This document shows positions 62,083 through 64,000 of a stretch of DNA of 64,000 bases, piece by piece. Source of the stretch: JAOBAU01 sp034667465. GTDB taxonomy: Bacteria; Acidobacteriota; Thermoanaerobaculia; Gp7-AA8. Every line of letters starts with the position of its first letter. Within the stretch, counting starts at the first letter, position 1. The position numbers and the translations under genes were made by a program. The stretch lies in contig JAXDJV010000021.1 of assembly GCA_034667465.1 (NCBI GenBank), positions 1 through 64,000 on the forward strand, in the 5' to 3' direction. Below the pieces are notes generated by a model. That model was not told the origin of the DNA. It did no database searches and saw only the letters and a list, made by a program, of their open reading frames with translations.

Positions 62083-63840
62083 TCAGAAGAGCCGGCGTCC
62101 GACCATTCCCTGTTCGTCCGGCTCGTTCGTCAGCAGCCAGCCGACGACGTCGCCGGGGACGAACGTCTGCGCGGGATAGCCTTTCACGTCGAGTGCGGCG
62201 GAACCGTATCGCTCGACGTCGGGCTTCGTGATCTCGCGCAATCGCTTCTGCCAGAGCTCGAAGTTCTCGATGCGGAGGTCGACCCAGCCGCTGCGCGCGT
62301 AGCGCTCGATCGATTCGGCGTCGAGTGGCACCACCGTGCCGTCAGGCGGCGCGGGCGGGATGCTCACTCGCGGACCGCGCGTGAGCGTCAGCTTTCCATC
62401 GCGCGAGCGGAGCATCGGCACGCCGATCGTCACGATCTGGCTGACGATGCGCGGATTCGCAGTGAGGTACGCCTCCACTTTTTCCTGCAGCGACGCGGGC
62501 GAGATCGCGCGGATGGCGTCGATGTCGTCGGTGCCGGCAGCGCCGAGAATCAGATGCGCTTCGGCGAGCAGCTTCGAGAGCTTCGGCGGCCCGAGGTGGC
62601 CGATGGCGATCGATGGGAGCACTTCATCGCGCTTCTCATCTTCGAGTCGCTGCATGGCGCGGATGGCGTGCTCGCGCAGCACTCCCGCGCGATAGCTCGG
62701 CTCGGTGATCGCGCCGTCGATGGCGGCGAGCACGTCGCGTCCCGTCGACGCGTTGAGGATTTCGAGGACGACCGTTCGCGCGACCTCTTCCGGCGTCACG
62801 TACTCCATCTGCCGCGGATAGGTGATCGCCTGAAACTCGCCGATCGAGAAGAAACCGTTCTCGCCGGTGTCGGCGCCGATGATCTCCAGCGGCACGTCGC
62901 GACCTTCGAAGCGACCATAGGCCGCCGCATCGCGAAGCTCCAGCGACGCGCCGACCGCTTCCTCGCGCGCGCTGACGAGATACGCAGGCGTTCGTTCGCC
63001 GCGCAGCGCGATGTGCCGCTTGCCGACGCGCTTGAAACCGATCATCGCGCCCGGCTTCACTTCTTTGATGATCGCGCCCTGCCTGTCTTCCGCCGCCGGC
63101 GTCCGCGCAAGCAGGAACAGCAAGCCGGTGTGCGCGAAGCCGATGGCCGATTTCGACAGGAGCTGCAGCGACGGTTTGTCTTCGCTGTGCGTGTACGGAA
63201 TGTTGATTCCCATCCCGCCGGTACCGGTCGTCCCGACCTTCACGTAGATGCGCGCGTTGCTCTGTTCGAGCGCGCGATGGAGAAAGAGAATGTGTCGCGC
63301 GATTTGCGGAATGCCCTGCGAGATGAGCAGCTCGCGCACGGTGTTGAGCAGTTCCGGCAGCTTCGCCAGTTTTCCTTCGTCGTCGGAACGTTCGATGGCG
63401 CGCAGCAGTGCGTACGTTTTCTCCGCGACCTTGAATTCGTCCTGATAGCTGATCGCCGTCGCGGTGTTGATGCAGTCGACGATGACGTCAGGACGATGCT
63501 CTTCCATCAGGCGATGCAGCGCGGACTTGGAGTAGTCGGCATCGCGCGCAAAGATCTCGTGGAACAGCTCGTCGTACGCCACTTCATCGCCGACGATGTC
63601 GGCGCGACGGCGGCCCTGCAGCGACTGCGGAATGAAGATGTCGCCGGACGCGCCGACGAGCTCCACTCCCTCGATCTCGCTCTTCAGGAACTCGAGCGCA
63701 TCGCGGACTTCTTCTTCGCGCAGCGACGCGATGACGATCCGCTCCGGATGCAGTTCGCGGGCTGCTTCGCGCGCGACCTGGAGGCCGACCATGCCGGCGC
63801 CGCCAAGGATGAGGAGCGTGCGCGACGAGCTACTCGTCAA
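62083..63840 (-). CDS. NAD(P)-binding Rossmann-fold protein
   Basis: The 585-residue protein begins with a nucleotide-binding motif LLILGGAGMVGLQVAREAA and HRPDVIVDCINTATAIS; a family such as short-chain or saccharopine-type dehydrogenases is possible, but the 350 C-terminal residues match nothing I know. TTG 63840 overlaps trxB by 11 bases. It is cytoplasmic and probably co-transcribed with trxB. Confidence 0.65.
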   Translation of the reverse strand: MTSSSSRTLLILGGAGMVGLQVAREAARELHPERIVIASLREEEVRDALEFLKSEIEGVELVGASGDIFIPQSLQGRRRADIVGDEVAYDELFHEIFARDADYSKSALHRLMEEHRPDVIVDCINTATAISYQDEFKVAEKTYALLRAIERSDDEGKLAKLPELLNTVRELLISQGIPQIARHILFLHRALEQSNARIYVKVGTTGTGGMGINIPYTHSEDKPSLQLLSKSAIGFAHTGLLFLLARTPAAEDRQGAIIKEVKPGAMIGFKRVGKRHIALRGERTPAYLVSAREEAVGASLELRDAAAYGRFEGRDVPLEIIGADTGENGFFSIGEFQAITYPRQMEYVTPEEVARTVVLEILNASTGRDVLAAIDGAITEPSYRAGVLREHAIRAMQRLEDEKRDEVLPSIAIGHLGPPKLSKLLAEAHLILGAAGTDDIDAIRAISPASLQEKVEAYLTANPRIVSQIVTIGVPMLRSRDGKLTLTRGPRVSIPPAPPDGTVVPLDAESIERYARSGWVDLRIENFELWQKRLREITKPDVERYGSAALDVKGYPAQTFVPGDVVGWLLTNEPDEQGMVGRRLF

Positions 63841-64000
63841 CGTTTTCCTCTTCGCCTTTCGCGAGTCCCCAGCGCTCGGTGATCCGTTCGTGCGTCAGCC
63901 AGCGCTCGCAGTCGAGCGCGGCCTGACAGCCGCTGCCGGCCGCGGTGATCGCCTGGCGATAGATGTGATCGACGACGTCGCCGCAGGCGAAGACCCCTTC
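63830..64000 (-). CDS. trxB: Thioredoxin reductase, 3' end (truncated by window)
   Basis: The last 56 codons encode GVFACGDVVDHIYRQAITAA and GSGCQAALDCERWL, the C-terminal FAD-binding motif of thioredoxin reductase, followed by an acidic tail ending in NVDE. The 5' part, with the CxxC and NADPH domain, lies beyond the window. Thioredoxin reductase keeps thioredoxin reduced with NADPH and would indirectly feed DsbD. Confidence 0.85.
   Translation of the reverse strand, partial: EGVFACGDVVDHIYRQAITAAGSGCQAALDCERWLTHERITERWGLAKGEEENVDE

Overview
The window is a dense, GC-rich bacterial chromosome segment with no rRNA, tRNA, integrase, transposase or CRISPR array. It encodes outer-membrane and lipoprotein components (beta-barrels, a DUF5916 protein, lipoboxes, alpha-2-macroglobulin, PilT), so the organism is diderm. 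Gene content and the abundant palindromic intergenic repeats suggest an Acidobacteriota-like soil lineage, but this is an inference and no marker gene fixes it. Many genes appear to start at GTG or TTG, and ATGA/GTGA overlaps are frequent.

Layout: 1-4.1 kb holds ribD-ribE, an unknown gene, a DUF4230 gene and an SH3-like lipoprotein. 4.3-6 kb holds a DGPF/YCII protein with an ECF42-type sigma factor. 6-10 kb (minus strand) runs SirB1-like gene, a short Trp-Trp-Tyr leader peptide, an attenuator, a fused aroD-aroE, trpE, a glycosyltransferase and a decayed thioesterase. 11-21 kb holds recO, a membrane glycosyltransferase-like protein, a DUF5916 protein, an AidB-like acyl-CoA dehydrogenase, a 2-oxoacid dehydrogenase E1 pair and a GT1 glycosyltransferase. 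21-30 kb holds cytochrome c, an AfsR/SARP-like regulator with inverted domain order, a damaged HExxH gene, dsbD with a thioredoxin-TPR partner, and a C26 peptidase. 30-43 kb holds an orphan hcp, the alpha-2-macroglobulin/pbpC pair, a secreted protein and a GAF-PAS-GGDEF-EAL protein. 43-57 kb is mostly single genes (DUF2071, an esterase without its serine, GT2, LEA14-like, AmpG-like, rsmE, gltA, purC, lipase, queF, pilT). 56.7-60 kb is a pyrR-pyrB-pyrC-receiver operon. 60-64 kb holds an M23 endopeptidase, an outer-membrane barrel, a Rossmann protein and the 3' end of trxB.

The strongest regulatory finding is a classical ribosome-dependent attenuator in front of aroDE-trpE: leader peptide MNAPRNSWWYRRA, three mutually exclusive hairpins and a perfect 11-bp terminator ending a few bases before the aroDE start codon. 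It would couple both shikimate-pathway and tryptophan-branch enzymes to charged tRNA-Trp.

The strongest structural theme is palindromic repeats in several families. Some copies lie inside genes: one element supplies the first codons of ribD, another encodes both the trpE C-terminus and the glycosyltransferase start, another encodes the pbpC N-terminus including half of its membrane anchor, and a heptad-type element supplies the gltA stop codon. In addition, every convergent gene pair in the window meets with a gap of 10 bases or fewer, or overlaps, which leaves no room for ordinary terminators.
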